Shown piece after piece: positions 37,500 to 52,894 of a stretch of 64,000 bases of DNA. The position numbers and the translations under genes were made by a program. The stretch is taken from assembly GCF_022605725.1 (NCBI RefSeq), contig NC_065557.1, forward strand, positions 25,237,256 to 25,301,255, written 5' to 3'. This stretch comes from Anthonomus grandis grandis. Its lineage: Eukaryota > Arthropoda > Insecta > Coleoptera > Curculionidae. How positions within the stretch are numbered: the stretch's first letter is position 1; each line of letters opens with the position of its first letter. The notes under the pieces are model-generated. The model was given only the letters and a program-made list of their open reading frames with translations, did no database searches and was not told where the DNA came from.

Positions 37500-40400
37500 T
37501 GAATTGTTTTCTAAAAAAATAATTATATCTCACTCTATTACTAATATCTATTATTCGAATATAATTTAAACTTAGTATTTGGCATATACAACACAGCCAA
37601 ATGATGTTTTTTGCGGTTTGAACACAACCAGAGTTAAGAAAATGTAATAAACTAATAGCGTTTGCGATTGTTCCGATTTAATTTTAATTAAATTTTTAGA
37701 TATAATTTGATTAACCCTAAATAATTTTTAAAAATAATTTTATGTATTATGTTTTAAAATAATAGTCATATCTCACTCAATTACGGTTATCTATTATTCA
37801 TATTTATTTTAAAATTATTATTTAGGTTATACAAGATGACTCAATTGATCCTTTTTAAGTTTTGGACATAACCAGGGTTAAGAAAATAGAACAAATAATC
37901 ATTATAGCACTGTCCGATTTGATTCCAATTAATTTTTGAAGTTCATTTGATGTACTGTAAATTATTTTTAAAATTTTTCTTATGAATTGTTTTTTAAAAA
38001 AATAATTATATCTCACTCTATTACTGTTATCTATTATTCGAATAGAATTTAAATATACTATTTCGCATATACAAGATAGCCAAATGATGTTTTTTACGGT
38101 TTGAACACAACCAGAATTAACAAAATATAATAATTGATAGCGTTATAGATTGTTCCGATTTAATTTAATTTTTAGATATAATTTGATTAACCCTAAATAA
38201 ATGACTTTTAAAAATATTTTGATGTATTTTGTTTAAAAAAAATAGTCATATCTCACTCAATTACGGTTATCTATTATTCAAATTTATTTTAAAATTAATA
38301 TTTAGGTTATACAAGATGACTCAAATGATCCTATTTAAGTTTTGGACATAACCAGGATTATTAATTGTTTTTTAAAAAAAATAATTATATCTCACTCTAT
38401 TACTAATATCTATTATTCGAATATAATTTAAATTTACTATTTCGCATATACAAGATAGCCAAATGATGTTTTTTGCGGTTTGAACACAACCAGAGTTAAG
38501 AAAATGTAATAACTAATAGGGTTGGCGATTGTTCCGATTTAATTTTAATTCAATTTTTAGATATAATTTGATTAACCCTAAATGATTTTTAAGAATAGTT
38601 TTATGTATTATGTTTTAGAAAAATAGTCATATCTCACTCAATTACGGTTATCTTTTATTCAAATATAATTTAAAATTAATATTTAGATTACACAAGATGA
38701 CCCAAATGATCCTTTTTAAGTTTTAGACATAACCAGGGTTAAGAAAATAGAACAATTAATCACTATAGCATTGTCCGATTTGATTCCAATTAATTTTTGA
38801 AGTTCATTTGATGTACTGTAAATTATTTTTTAAATTTTTCTTATGAACTGTTTTTTAAAAAAAATAATTATATCACCCTCTATTACTAATATCTATTATT
38901 AGAATATAATTTAAATTAACTATTTCGCATATACAAGATAGCCAAATGATGTTTTTTGCGGTTTGAACACAACCAGAGTTAAGAAAATGTAATAACTAAT
39001 AGGGTTGGCGATTGCTCCGATTTAATTTTAATTCAATTTTTAGATATAATTTGATTAACCCTAAATGATTTTTAAGAATAGTTTTATGTATTATGTTTTA
39101 AAAAAATAGTCATATCTCACTCAATTACGGTTATCTTTTATTCAAATATAATTTAAAATTAATATTTAGATTACACAAGATGACCCAAATGATCCTTTTT
39201 AAGTTTTAGACATAACCAGGGTTAAGAAAATAGAACAATTAATCATTATAGCATTGTCCGATTTGATTTCAATTTAATCTTTGAAGATCATTAGATGTAC
39301 TGTAAATTATTTTTAAAATTTTTCTTATGAATTGTTTTCTAAAAAAATAATTATATCTCACTCTATTACTAATATCTATTATTCGAATATAATTTAAATA
39401 TACTATTTCGCATATACAAGATAGCCAAATTATGTTTTTTGCGGTTTGAACACAACCAGAGTTAAGAAAATGTAATAACTAATAGCGTTGGCGATTGTTC
39501 CAATTTAATTTTAATTAAATTTTTAGATATAGTTTCATTAACCCTAAATAATTTTTAAAAATAATTTTATGTATTATGTTTTAAAAAAATAGTCATATCG
39601 CACTCAATTACGGTTATCTTTTATTCAAATTTATTTTAAAATTAATATTTAGGTTATACAAGATGACTCAATTGATCCTTTTTAAGTTTTGGACATAACC
39701 AGGGTTATGAAAATAGAACAATTAATCAATATAGCATTATCCGATTTGATTTCAATTTAATCTTTGAAGTTCATTTGATGGACTGTAAATTATTTTTAAA
39801 ATTTTTCCTATGAATTGTTTTCTAAAAAAATAATTATATCTCACTCTATTACTAATATCTATTATTCGAATATAATTTAAATTTACTATTTCGCATATAC
39901 AAGATAGCCAAATGACGTTTTTTGCGGTTCGAACACAGAGTTAAGAAAATGTAATAACTAATAGGGTTGGCGATTGTTCCGATTTAATTTTATTTCAATT
40001 TTTAGATATAATTTGATTAACCCTAAATGATTTTTAAGAATAGTTTTATGTATTATGTTTTAAAAAAATAGTCATATCTCACTCAATTACGGTTATCTAT
40101 TATTCATATTTATTTTAAAATTAATATTTAGGTTATACAAGATGACTCCATATACATTATATATGCTATAACCCCATTATAGCATTATCCAATTTGATTT
40201 CAATTTAATCTTTGAAGTTCATTTGATGGACTGTAAATTATTTTTAAAATTTTTCTTATGAATTGTTTTCTAAAAAAATAATTATATCTCACTCTATTAC
40301 TAATATCTATTATTCGAATATAATTTAAATTTACTATTTGGCATATACAAGACAGCCAAATGATGTTTTTTGCGGTTTGAAGACAACCAGAGTTAAGAAA

Positions 40401-41691
40401 ATGTAATAACTAATAGCATTGGCTATTTACTATTTCGCATATACAAGATAGCCAAATGATGTTTTTTGCGGTTTGAACACAACCAGAATTAACAAAATAT
40501 AATAATTGATAGCGTTAAAGATTGTTCCGATTTAATTTAATTTTTAGATATAATTTGATTAACCCTAAATGACTTTTAAAAATATTTTGATGTATTTTGT
40601 TTAAAAAAAATAGTCATATCTCACTCAATTACGGTTATCTATTATTCAAATTTATTTTAAAATTAATATTTAGGTTATACAAGATGACTCAAATGATCCT
40701 ATTTAAGTTTTGGACATAACCAGGATTATTAATTGTTTTTTAAAAAAATAATTATATCTCACTCTATTACTAATATCTATTATTCGAATATAATTTAAAT
40801 TTACTATTTCGCATATACAAGATAGCCAAATGATGTTTTTTGCGGTTTGAACACAACCAGAGTTAAGAAAATGTAATAACTAATAGGGTTGGCGATTGTT
40901 CCGATTTAATTTTAATTCAATTTTTAGATATAATTTGATTAACCCTAAATGATTTTTAAGAATAGTTTTATGTATTATGTTTTAGAAAAATAGTCATATC
41001 TCACTCAATTACGGTTATCTTTTATTCAAATATAATTTAAAATTAATATTTAGATTACACAAGATGACCCAAATGATCCTTTTTAAGTTTTAGACATAAC
41101 CAGGGTTAAGAAAATAGAACAATTAATCATTATAGCATTGTCCGATTTGATTCCAATTTAATTTTTGAAGTTCATTTTGATGTACTGTCAATTATTTTTA
41201 AAATTTTTCTTATGAATTGTTTTTTAAAAAAATAATTATATCACCCTCTATTACTAATATCTATTATTAGAATATAATTTAAATTAACTATTTCGCATAT
41301 ACAAGATAGCCAAATGATGTTTTTTGCGGTTTGAACACAACCAGAGTTAAGAAAATGTAATAACTAATAGGGTTGGCGATTGTTCCGATTTAATTTTAAT
41401 TCAATTTTTAGATATAATTTGATTAACCCTAAATGATTTTTAAGAATAGTTTTATGTATTATGTTTTAAAAAAATAGTCATATCTCACTCAATTACGGTT
41501 ATCTTTTATTCAAATATAATTTAAAATTAATATTTAGATTACACAAGATGACCCAAATGATCCTTTTTAAGTTTTAGACATAACCAGGGTTAAGAAAATA
41601 GAACAATTAATCATTATAGCATTGTCCGATTTGATTTCAATTTAATCTTTGAAGATCATTAGATGTACTGTAAATTATTTTTAAAATTTTT
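37500..41691 (+). repeat. 4.2 kb block repeated at 44,439-48,630
   Basis: Constant offset of 6,939 bp. The B/B units 38,339/45,278 and 40,707/47,646, the filler 40,149/47,088 and the A/B mini-unit 40,375/47,314 all agree. Both copies share TATAGTTTCATT (~39,528 and 46,467), a variant absent from the related copy at ~15,326. The match starts at about 37,495, where flanking B subtypes differ, and ends at about 41,690, where this copy changes to TCCTATGAATTG and the other keeps TCTTATGAATTG. Confidence 0.88.
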
Positions 41692-42762
41692 CCTATGAAT
41701 TGTTTTCTAAAAAAATAATTATATCTTACTCTATTACTAATATCTATTATTCGAATATAATTTAAATTTACTATTTCGCATATACAAGATAGCCAAATGA
41801 TGTTTTTTGCGGTTTGAACACAACCAGAATTAAGAAAATATAATAACTGATAGCGTTAAAGATTGTTCCGATTTAATTTAATTTTTAGATATAATTTGAT
41901 TAACCCTAAATGACTTTTAAAAATAGTTTGATGTATTTTGTTTAAAAAAAATAGTCATATCTCACTCAATTACGGTTATCTATTATTCAAATTTATTTTA
42001 AAATTAATATTTAGGTTATACCAGAAGACCCAAATGATCCTATTTAAGTTTTGGACATAACCAGGGTTAAGAAAATAGAACAATTAATCATTATAGCATT
42101 AACCCTAAATAATTTTTAAAAATAATTTTATGTATTATGTTTAAAAAAAATAGTCATATCTCACTCAATTACGGTTATCTATTATTCAAATTTATTTTAA
42201 AATTAATATTTAGGTTATACCAGAAGACTCAAATGATCCTATTTAAGTTTTGGACATAACCAGGGTTAAGAAAATAGAACAATTAATCATTATAGCATTA
42301 TCCAATTTGATTTCAATTTAATCTTTGAAGTTCATTTGATGGACTGTAAATTATTTTTAAAATTTTTCTTATGAATTGTTTTCTAAAAAAATAATTATAT
42401 CTCACTCTATTACTAATATCTATTATTCGAATAGAGTTTAAATTTACTATTTCGCATATACAAGAGAGCCAAATGATGTTTTTTACGGTTTAAAGACAAC
42501 CAGAATTAAGAAAATATAATAACTAATAGCGTTAAAGATTGTTCCGTTTTAATTTTAGTTTAATTTTTAGATATAATTTGATTAACCCTAAATGACTTTT
42601 AAAAATATTTTGATGTATTGTGTTTAAAAAGAATAGTCATATCTCACGCAATTACGGTTATCTATTATTCAAATTTATTTTAAAATTAATATTTAGGTTA
42701 TACCAGAAGACCCAAATGATCCTATTTAAGTTTTGGACATAACCAGGGTTAAGAAAATAGAA
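41692..42762 (+). repeat. 1.07 kb block repeated from 33.8 kb
   Basis: Same sequence as 33,770-34,840, including AGAAGACCCAAATG at 42,023 and 42,705 and one complete 199 bp B/A chimera at 42,048. It lies between two longer blocks that elsewhere have different neighbours: on its right the 34.8 kb copy continues into another B/A chimera, while this one switches at ~42,763 to the AACAAATAATC-type B of the 8.1 kb block. Confidence 0.86.
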
Positions 42763-45700
42763 CAAATAATCATTATAGCATTGTCCGATTTGATTCCAAT
42801 TAATTTTTGAAGTTCATTTGATGTACTGTAAATTATTTTTAAAATTTTTCTTATGAATTGTTTTTTAAAAAAATAATTATATCTCACTCTATTACTGTTA
42901 TCTATTATTCGAATAGAATTTAAATATACTATTTCGCATATACAAGATAGCCAAATGATGTTTTTTACGGTTTGAACACAACCAGAATTAAGAAAATATA
43001 ATAATTGATAGCGTTAAAGATTGTTCCGATTTAATTTAATTTTTAGATATAATTTGATTAACCCTAAATAAATGACTTTTAAAAATATTTTGATGTATTT
43101 TGTTTAAAAAAAATAGTCATATCTCACTCAATTACGGTTATCTATTATTCAAATTTATTTTAAAATTAATATTTAGGTTATACAAGATGACTCAAATGAT
43201 CCTATTTAAGTTTTGGACATAACCAGGATTATTAATTGTTTTTTAAAAAAATAATTATATCTCACTCTATTACTAATATCTATTATTCGAATATAATTTA
43301 AATTTACTATTTCGCATATACAAGATAGCCAAATGATGTTTTTTGCGGTTTGAACACAACCAGAGTTAAGAAAATGTAATAACTAATAGGGTTGGCGATT
43401 GTTCCGATTTAATTTTAATTCAATTTTTAGATATAATTTGATTAACCCTAAATGATTTTTAAGAATAGTTTTATGTATTATGTTTTAAAAAAATAGTCAT
43501 ATCTCACTCAATTACGGTTATCTTTTATTCAAATATAATTTAAAATTAATATTTAGATTACACAAGATGACCCAAATGATCCTTTTTAAGTTTTAGACAT
43601 AACCAGGGTTAAGAAAATAGAACAATTAATCATTATAGCATTGTCCGATTTGATTCCAATTTAATTTTTGAAGTTCATTTTGATGTACTGTCAATTATTT
43701 TTAAAATTTTTCTTATGAATTGTTTTTTAAAAAAATAATTCTATCACCCTCTATCACTAATATCTAGTATTAGAATATAATTTAAATTAACTATTTCGCA
43801 TATACAAGATAGCCAAATGATGTTTTTTGCGGTTTGAACATAACCAGAGTTAAGAAAATGTAATAACTAATAGGGTTGGCGATTGTTCCGATTTAATTTT
43901 AATTCAATTTTTAGATATAATTTGATTAACCCTAAATAATTTTTAAAAATAATTTTATGTATTATGTTTTAAAAAAATAGTCATATCGCACTCAATTACG
44001 GTTATCTTTTATTCAAATTTATTTTAAAATTAATATTTAGGTTATACAAGATGACTCAATTGATCCTTTTTATGTTTTGGACATAACCAGGGTTAAGAAA
44101 ATAGAACAAATAATCATTATAGCATTGTCCGATTTGATTCCAATTAATTTTTGAAGTTCATTTGATGTACTGTAAATTATTTTTAAAATTTTTCTTATGA
44201 ATTGTTTTTTAAAAAAATAATTATATCTCACTCTATTACTGTTATCTATTATTCAAATTTATTTTAAAATTAATATTTAGGTTATACAAGATGACTCATA
44301 TGATCCTTTTTAAGTTTTGGACATAACCAGGGTTAAGAAAATAGAACAACTAATCATTATAGCATTGTCCGATTTGATTTCAATTTAATCTTTAAAGTTC
44401 ATTTGATGGACTGTAAATTATTTTTAAAATTTTCCCTATGAATTGTTTTCTAAAAAAATAATTATATCTCACTCTATTACTAATATCTATTATTCGAATA
44501 TAATTTAAACTTAGTATTTGGCATATACAACACAGCCAAATGATGTTTTTTGCGGTTTGAACACAACCAGAGTTAAGAAAATGTAATAAACTAATAGCGT
44601 TTGCGATTGTTCCGATTTAATTTTAATTAAATTTTTAGATATAATTTGATTAACCCTAAATAATTTTTAAAAATAATTTTATGTATTATGTTTTAAAATA
44701 ATAGTCATATCTCACTCAATTACGGTTATCTATTATTCATATTTATTTTAAAATTATTATTTAGGTTATACAAGATGACTCAATTGATCCTTTTTAAGTT
44801 TTGGACATAACCAGGGTTAAGAAAATAGAACAAATAATCATTATAGCACTGTCCGATTTGATTTCAATTAATTTTTGAAGTTCATTTGATGTACTGTAAA
44901 TTATTTTTAAAATTTTTCTTATGAATTGTTTTTTAAAAAAATAATTATATCTCACTCTATTACTGTTATCTATTATTCGAATAGAATTTAAATATACTAT
45001 TTCGCATATACAAGATAGCCAAATGATGTTTTTTACGGTTTGAACACAACCAGAATTAACAAAATATAATAATTGATAGCGTTATAGATTGTTCCGATTT
45101 AATTTAATTTTTAGATATAATTTGATTAACCCTAAATAAATGACTTTTAAAAATATTTTGATGTATTTTGTTTAAAAAAAATAGTCATATCTCACTCAAT
45201 TACGGTTATCTATTATTCAAATTTATTTTAAAATTAATATTTAGGTTATACAAGATGACTCAAATGATCCTATTTAAGTTTTGGACATAACCAGGATTAT
45301 TAATTGTTTTTTAAAAAAAATAATTATATCTCACTCTATTACTAATATCTATTATTCGAATATAATTTAAATTTACTATTTCGCATATACAAGATAGCCA
45401 AATGATGTTTTTTGCGGTTTGAACACAACCAGAGTTAAGAAAATGTAATAACTAATAGGGTTGGCGATTGTTCCGATTTAATTTTAATTCAATTTTTAGA
45501 TATAATTTGATTAACCCTAAATGATTTTTAAGAATAGTTTTATGTATTATGTTTTAGAAAAATAGTCATATCTCACTCAATTACGGTTATCTTTTATTCA
45601 AATATAATTTAAAATTAATATTTAGATTACACAAGATGACCCAAATGATCCTTTTTAAGTTTTAGACATAACAAGGGTTAAGAAAATAGAACAATTAATC

Positions 45701-48700
45701 ATTATAGCATTGTCCCATTTGATTCCAATTAATTTTTGAAGTTCATTTGATGTACTGTAAATTATTTTTTAAATTTTTCTTATGAACTGTTTTTTAAAAA
45801 AAATAATTATATCACCCTCTATTACTAATATCTATTATTAGAATATAATTTAAATTAACTATTTCGCATATACAAGATAGCCAAATGATGTTTTTTGCGG
45901 TTTGAACACAACCAGAGTTAAGAAAATGTAATAACTAATAGGGTTGGCGATTGCTCCGATTTAATTTTAATTCAATTTTTAGATATAATTTGATTAACCC
46001 TAAATGATTTTTAAGAATAGTTTTATGTATTATGTTTTAAAAAAATAGTCATATCTCACTCAATTACGGTTATCTTTTATTCAAATATAATTTAAAATTA
46101 ATATTTAGATTACACAAGATGACCCAAATGATCCTTTTTAAGTTTTAGACATAACCAGGGTTAAGAAAATAGAACAATTAATCATTATAGCATTGTCCGA
46201 TTTGATTTCAATTTAATCTTTGAAGATCATTAGATGTACTGTAAATTATTTTTAAAATTTTTCTTATGAATTGTTTTCTAAAAAAATAATTATATCTCAC
46301 TCTATTACTAATATCTATTATTCGAATATAATTTAAATATACTATTTCGCATATACAAGATAGCCAAATTATGTTTTTTGCGGTTTGAACACAACCAGAG
46401 TTAAGAAAATGTAATAACTAATAGCGTTGGCGATTGTTCCAATTTAATTTTAATTAAATTTTTAGATATAGTTTCATTAACCCTAAATAATTTTTAAAAA
46501 TAATTTTATGTATTATGTTTTAAAAAAATAGTCATATCGCACTCAATTACGGTTATCTTTTATTCAAATTTATTTTAAAATTAATATTTAGGTTATACAA
46601 GATGACTCAATTGATCCTTTTTAAGTTTTGGACATAACCAGGGTTATGAAAATAGAACAATTAATCAATATAGCATTATCCGATTTGATTTCAATTTAAT
46701 CTTTGAAGTTCATTTGATGGACTGTAAATTATTTTTAAAATTTTTCCTATGAATTGTTTTCTAAAAAAATAATTATATCTCACTCTATTACTAATATCTA
46801 TTATTCGAATATAATTTAAATTTACTATTTCGCATATACAAGATAGCCAAATGACGTTTTTTGCGGTTCGAACACAGAGTTAAGAAAATGTAATAACTAA
46901 TAGGGTTGGCGATTGTTCCGATTTAATTTTATTTCAATTTTTAGATATAATTTGATTAACCCTAAATGATTTTTAAGAATAGTTTTATGTATTATGTTTT
47001 AAAAAAATAGTCATATCTCACTCAATTACGGTTATCTATTATTCATATTTATTTTAAAATTAATATTTAGGTTATACAAGATGACTCCATATACATTATA
47101 TATGCTATAACCCCATTATAGCATTATCCAATTTGATTTCAATTTAATCTTTGAAGTTCATTTGATGGACTGTAAATTATTTTTAAAATTTTTCTTATGA
47201 ATTGTTTTCTAAAAAAATAATTATATCTCACTCTATTACTAATATCTATTATTCGAATATAATTTAAATTTACTATTTGGCATATACAAGACAGCCAAAT
47301 GATGTTTTTTGCGGTTTGAACACAACCAGAGTTAAGAAAATGTAATAACTAATAGCATTGGCTATTTACTATTTCGCATATACAAGATAGCCAAATGATG
47401 TTTTTTGCGGTTTGAACACAACCAGAATTAACAAAATATAATAATTGATAGCGTTAAAGATTGTTCCGATTTAATTTAATTTTTAGATATAATTTGATTA
47501 ACCCTAAATGACTTTTAAAAATATTTTGATGTATTTTGTTTAAAAAAAATAGTCATATCTCACTCAATTACGGTTATCTATTATTCAAATTTATTTTAAA
47601 ATTAATATTTAGGTTATACAAGATGACTCAAATGATCCTATTTAAGTTTTGGACATAACCAGGATTATTAATTGTTTTTTAAAAAAATAATTATATCTCA
47701 CTCTATTACTAATATCTATTATTCGAATATAATTTAAATTTACTATTTCGCATATACAAGATAGCCAAATGATGTTTTTTGCGGTTTGAACACAACCAGA
47801 GTTAAGAAAATGTAATAACTAATAGGGTTGGCGATTGTTCCGATTTAATTTTAATTCAATTTTTAGATATAATTTGATTAACCCTAAATGATTTTTAAGA
47901 ATAGTTTTATGTATTATGTTTTAGAAAAATAGTCATATCTCACTCAATTACGGTTATCTTTTATTCAAATATAATTTAAAATTAATATTTAGATTACACA
48001 AGATGACCCAAATGATCCTTTTTAAGTTTTAGACATAACCAGGGTTAAGAAAATAGAACAATTAATCATTATAGCATTGTCCGATTTGATTTCAATTTAA
48101 TTTTTGAAGTTCATTTTGATGTACTGTCAATTATTTTTAAAATTTTTCTTATGAATTGTTTTTTAAAAAAATATTTATATCACCCTCTATTACTAATATC
48201 TATTATTAGAATATAATTTAAATTAACTATTTCGCATATACAAGATAGCCAAATGATGTTTTTTGCGGTTTGAACACAACCAGAGTTAAGAAAATGTAAT
48301 AACTAATAGGGTTGGCGATTGTTCCGATTTAATTTTAATTCAATTTTTAGATATAATTTGATTAACCCTAAATGATTTTTAAGAATAGTTTTATGTATTA
48401 TGTTTTAAAAAAATAGTCATATCTCACTCAATTACGGTTATCTTTTATTCAAATATAATTTAAAATTAATATTTAGATTACACAAGATGACCCAAATGAT
48501 CCTTTTTAAGTTTTAGACATAACCAGGGTTAAGAAAATAGAACAATTAATCATTATAGCATTGTCCGATTTGATTTCAATTTAATCTTTGAAGATCATTA
48601 GATGTACTGTAAATTATTTTTAAAATTTTTCTTATGAATTGTTTTCTAAAAAAATAATTATATCTCACTCTATTACTAATATCTATTATTCGAATATAAT

Positions 48701-50923
48701 TTAAATATACTATTTCGCATATACAAGATAGCCAAATTATGTTTTTTGCGGTTTGAACACAACCAGAGTTAAGAAAATGTAATAACTAATAGCGTTGGCG
48801 ATTGTTCCAATTTAATTTTAATTAAATTTTTAGATATAATTTCATTAACCCTAAATAATTTTTAAAAATAATTTTATGTATTATGTTTTAAAAAAATAGT
48901 CATATCGCACTCAATTACGGTTATCTTTTATTCAAATTTATTTTAAAATTAATATTTAGGTTATACAAGATGACTCAATTGATCCTTTTTAAGTTTTGGA
49001 CATAACCAGGGTTATGAAAATAGAACAATTAATCAATATAGCATTATCCGATTTGATTTCAATTTAATCTTTGAAGTTCATTTGATGGACTGTAAATTAT
49101 TTTTAAAATTTTTCCTATGAATTGTTTTCTAAAAAAATAATTATATCTCACTCTATTACTAATATCTATTATTCGAATATAATTTAAATTTACTATTTCG
49201 CATATACAAGATAGCCAAATGACGTTTTTTGCGGTTCGAACACAGAGTTAAGAAAATGTAATAACTTATAGGGTTGGCAATTGTTCCGATTTAATTTTAT
49301 TTCAATTTTTAGATATAATTTGATTAACCCTAAATGATTTTTAAGAATAGTTTTATGTATTATGTTTTAAAAAAATAGTCATATCTCACTCAATTACGGT
49401 TATCTATTATTCATATTTATTTTAAAATTAATATTTAGGTTATACAAGATGACTCCATATACATTATATATGCTATAACCCCATTATAGCATTATCCAAT
49501 TTGATTTCAATTTAATCTTTGAAGTTCATTTGATGGACTGTAAATTATTTTTAAAATTTTTCTTATGAATTGTTTTCTAAAAAAATAATTATATCTCACT
49601 CTATTACTAATATCTATTATTCGAATATAATTTAAATTTACTATTTGGCATATACAAGACAGCCAAATGATGTTTTTTGCGGTTTGAACACAACCAGAGT
49701 TAAGAAAATGTAATAACTAATAGCATTGGCTATTTACTATTTCGCATATACAAGATAGCCAAATGATGTTTTTTGCGGTTTGAACACAACCAGAATTAAG
49801 AAAATATAATAACTGATAGCGTTAAAGATTGTTCCGATTTAATTTAATTTTTAGATATAATTTGATTAACCCTAAATGACTTTTAAAAATATTTTGATGT
49901 ATTTTGTTTAAAAAAAATAGTCATATCTCACTCAATTACGGTTATCTATTATTCAAATTTATTTTAAAATTAATATTTAGGTTATACAAGATGACTCAAA
50001 TAATCCTATTTAAGTTTTGGACATAACCAGGGTTAAGAAAATAGAACAATTAATCATTATAGCATTATCCGATTTGATTTCAATTTAATCTTTGAAGTTC
50101 ATTTGATGGACTGTAAATTATTTTTAAAATTTTTCATATGAATTGTTTTCTAAAAAAATAATTATATCTCACTCTATTACTAATATCTATTATTCGAATA
50201 TAATTTAAATTTACTATTTCGCATATACAAGATAGCCAAATGATGTTTTTTGCGGTTTGAACACAACCAGAGTTAAGAAAATGTAATAACTAATAGGGTT
50301 GGCGATTGTTCCGATTTAATTTTAATTCAATTTTTAGATATAATTTGATTAACCCTAAATGATTTTTAAGAATAGTTTTATGTATTATGTTTTAAAAAAA
50401 TAGTCATATCTCACTCAATTACGGTTATCTTTTATTCAAATATAATTTAAAATTAATATTTAGATTACACAAGATGACCCAAATGATCCTTTTTAAGTTT
50501 TAGACATAACCAGGGTTAAGAAAATAGAACAATTAATCATTATAGCATTGTCCGATTTGATTCCAATTTAATCTTTGAAGATCATTAGATGTACTGTAAA
50601 TTATTTTTTAAATTTTTCTTATGAACTGTTTTTTAAAAAAAATAATTATATCTCACTCTATTACTGTTATCTATTATTCAAATTTATTTTAAAATTAACA
50701 TTTAGGTTATACAAGATGACTCATATGATCCTTTTTAAGTTTTGGACATAAACAGGGTTAAGAAAATAGAACAATTAATCATTATAGCATTATCCAATTT
50801 GATTTCAATTTAATCTTTGAAGTTCATTTGATGGACTGTAAATTATTTTTAAAATTTTTCTTATGAATTGTTTTCTAAAAAAATAATTATATCTCACTCT
50901 ATTACTAATATCTATTATTCGAA
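42763..50923 (+). repeat. Long copy of the 8.1-17.4 kb region
   Basis: 42,759-46,224 matches 8,115-11,580 at offset 34,644 (B/B units 43,210 and 45,278; GATTGCTCCG at 45,949). 46,508-50,898 matches 13,000-17,390 at offset 33,508 (B/B unit 47,646, fillers 47,088 and 49,456, A/B mini-units 47,314 and 49,682, TTAACATTTAGG at ~50,695). The offset falls by 1,136 between the two parts because the left copy has an additional 1,136 bp unit. This block is also related to 37.5-41.7 kb. Confidence 0.88.
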
Positions 50924-52894
50924 TATAATTTAAATTTAGTATTTGGCATATACAACACAGCCAAATGATGTTTTTTGCGGTTTGAACACAACCAGAGTTA
51001 AGAAAATGTAATAAACTAATAGCGTTTGCGATTGTTCCGATTTAATTTTAATTAAATTTTTAGATATAATTTGATTAACCCTAAATAATTTTTAAAAATA
51101 ATTTTATGTATTATGTTTTAAAATAATAGTCATATCTCACTCAATTACGGTTATCTATTATTCATATTTATTTTAAGATTAATATTTAGGTTATACAAGA
51201 TGACTCAAATGATCCTATTTAAGTTTTGGACATAACCATGGTTAAGAAAATAGAACAAATAATCATTATAGCATTGTCCGATTTGATTCCAATTTAATCT
51301 TTGAAGTTCATTTGAAGGACTGTAAATTATTTTTAAAATTTTTCCTATGAATTGTTTTCTAAAAAAATAATTATATCTTACTCTATTACTAATATCTATT
51401 ATTCGAATATAATTTAAATTTACTATTTCGCATATACAAGATAGCCAAATGATGTTTTTTGCGGTTTGAACACAACCAGAATTAAGAAAATATAATAACT
51501 GATAGCGTTAAAGATTGTTCCGATTTAATTTAATTTTTAGATATAATTTGATTAACCCTAAATGACTTTTAAAAATAGTTTGATGTATTTTGTTTAAAAA
51601 AAATAGTCATATCTCACTCAATTACGGTTATCTATTATTCAAATTTATTTTAAAATTAATATTTAGGTTATACAAGATGACTCAATTGATCCTTTAAGTT
51701 TTGGACATAACCAGGGTTAATAAAATAGAACAATTAATCATTATAGCATTGTCCGATTTGATTTCAATTTAATCTTTAAAGTTCATTTGATGGACTGTAA
51801 ATTATTTTTAAAATTTTTCTTATGAATTGTTTTCTAAAAAAATAATTATATCTCACTCTATTACTAATATCTATTATTCGAATATAATTTAAATATACTA
51901 TTTCGCATATACAAGATAGCCAAATGATGTTTTTTGCGGTTTGAACACAACCAGAGTTAAGAAAATGTAATAACTAATAGCGTTGGCGATTGATCCAATT
52001 TAATTTTAATTAAATTTTTAGATATAATTTCATTAACCCTAAATAATTTTTAAAAATAATTTTATGTATTATGTTTAAAAAAAATAGTCATATCTCACTC
52101 AATTACGGTTATCTATTATTCAAATTTATTTTAAAATTAATATTTAGGTTATACCAGAAGACTCAAATGATCCTATTTAAGTTTTGGACATAACCAGGGT
52201 TAAGAAAATAGAACAATTAATCATTATAGCATTATCCAATTTGATTTCAATTTAATCTTTGAAGTTCATTTGATGGACTGTAAATTATTTTTAAAATTTT
52301 TCTTATGAATTGTTTTCTAAAAAAATAATTATATCTCACTCTATTACTAATATCTATTATTCGAATAGAATTTAAATTTACTATTTCGCATATACAAGAG
52401 AGCCAAATGATGTTTTTTACGGTTTAAAGACAACCAGAATTAAGAAAATTAAATAACTAATAGCGTTAAAGATTGTTCCGTTTTAATTTTAGTTTAATTT
52501 TTAGATATAATTTGATTAACCCTAAATGACTTTTAAAAATATTTTGATGTATTGTGTTTAAAAAGAATAGTCATATCTCACGCAATTACGGTTATCTATT
52601 ATTCAAATTTTTTTTAAAATTAATATTTAGGTTATACAAGATGACTCAATTGATCCTTTAAGTTTTGGACATAACCAGGGTTAAGAAAATAGAACAATTA
52701 ATCATTATAGCATTATCCAATTTGATTTCAATTTAATCTTTGAAGTTCATTTGATGGACTGTAAATTATTTTTAAAATTTTTCTTATGAATTGTTTTCTA
52801 AAAAAATAATTATATCTCACTCTATTACTAATATCTATTATTCGAATATAATTTAAATTTACTATTTGGCATATACAAGACAGCCAAATGATGT
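50924..52894 (+). repeat. Copy of the super-HOR left part (18,140-20,110)
   Basis: Offset 32,784: CATGGTTAAG at 51,237 versus 18,453; GATTGATCC at ~51,988; AAAATTAAATAAC at ~52,447. It differs from both super-HOR copies at ~52,385, where it has TTTCGCATATAC while both super-HOR copies have TTTCATATATAC. So it descends from a state older than the doubling of the 7,243 bp unit. Confidence 0.86.
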
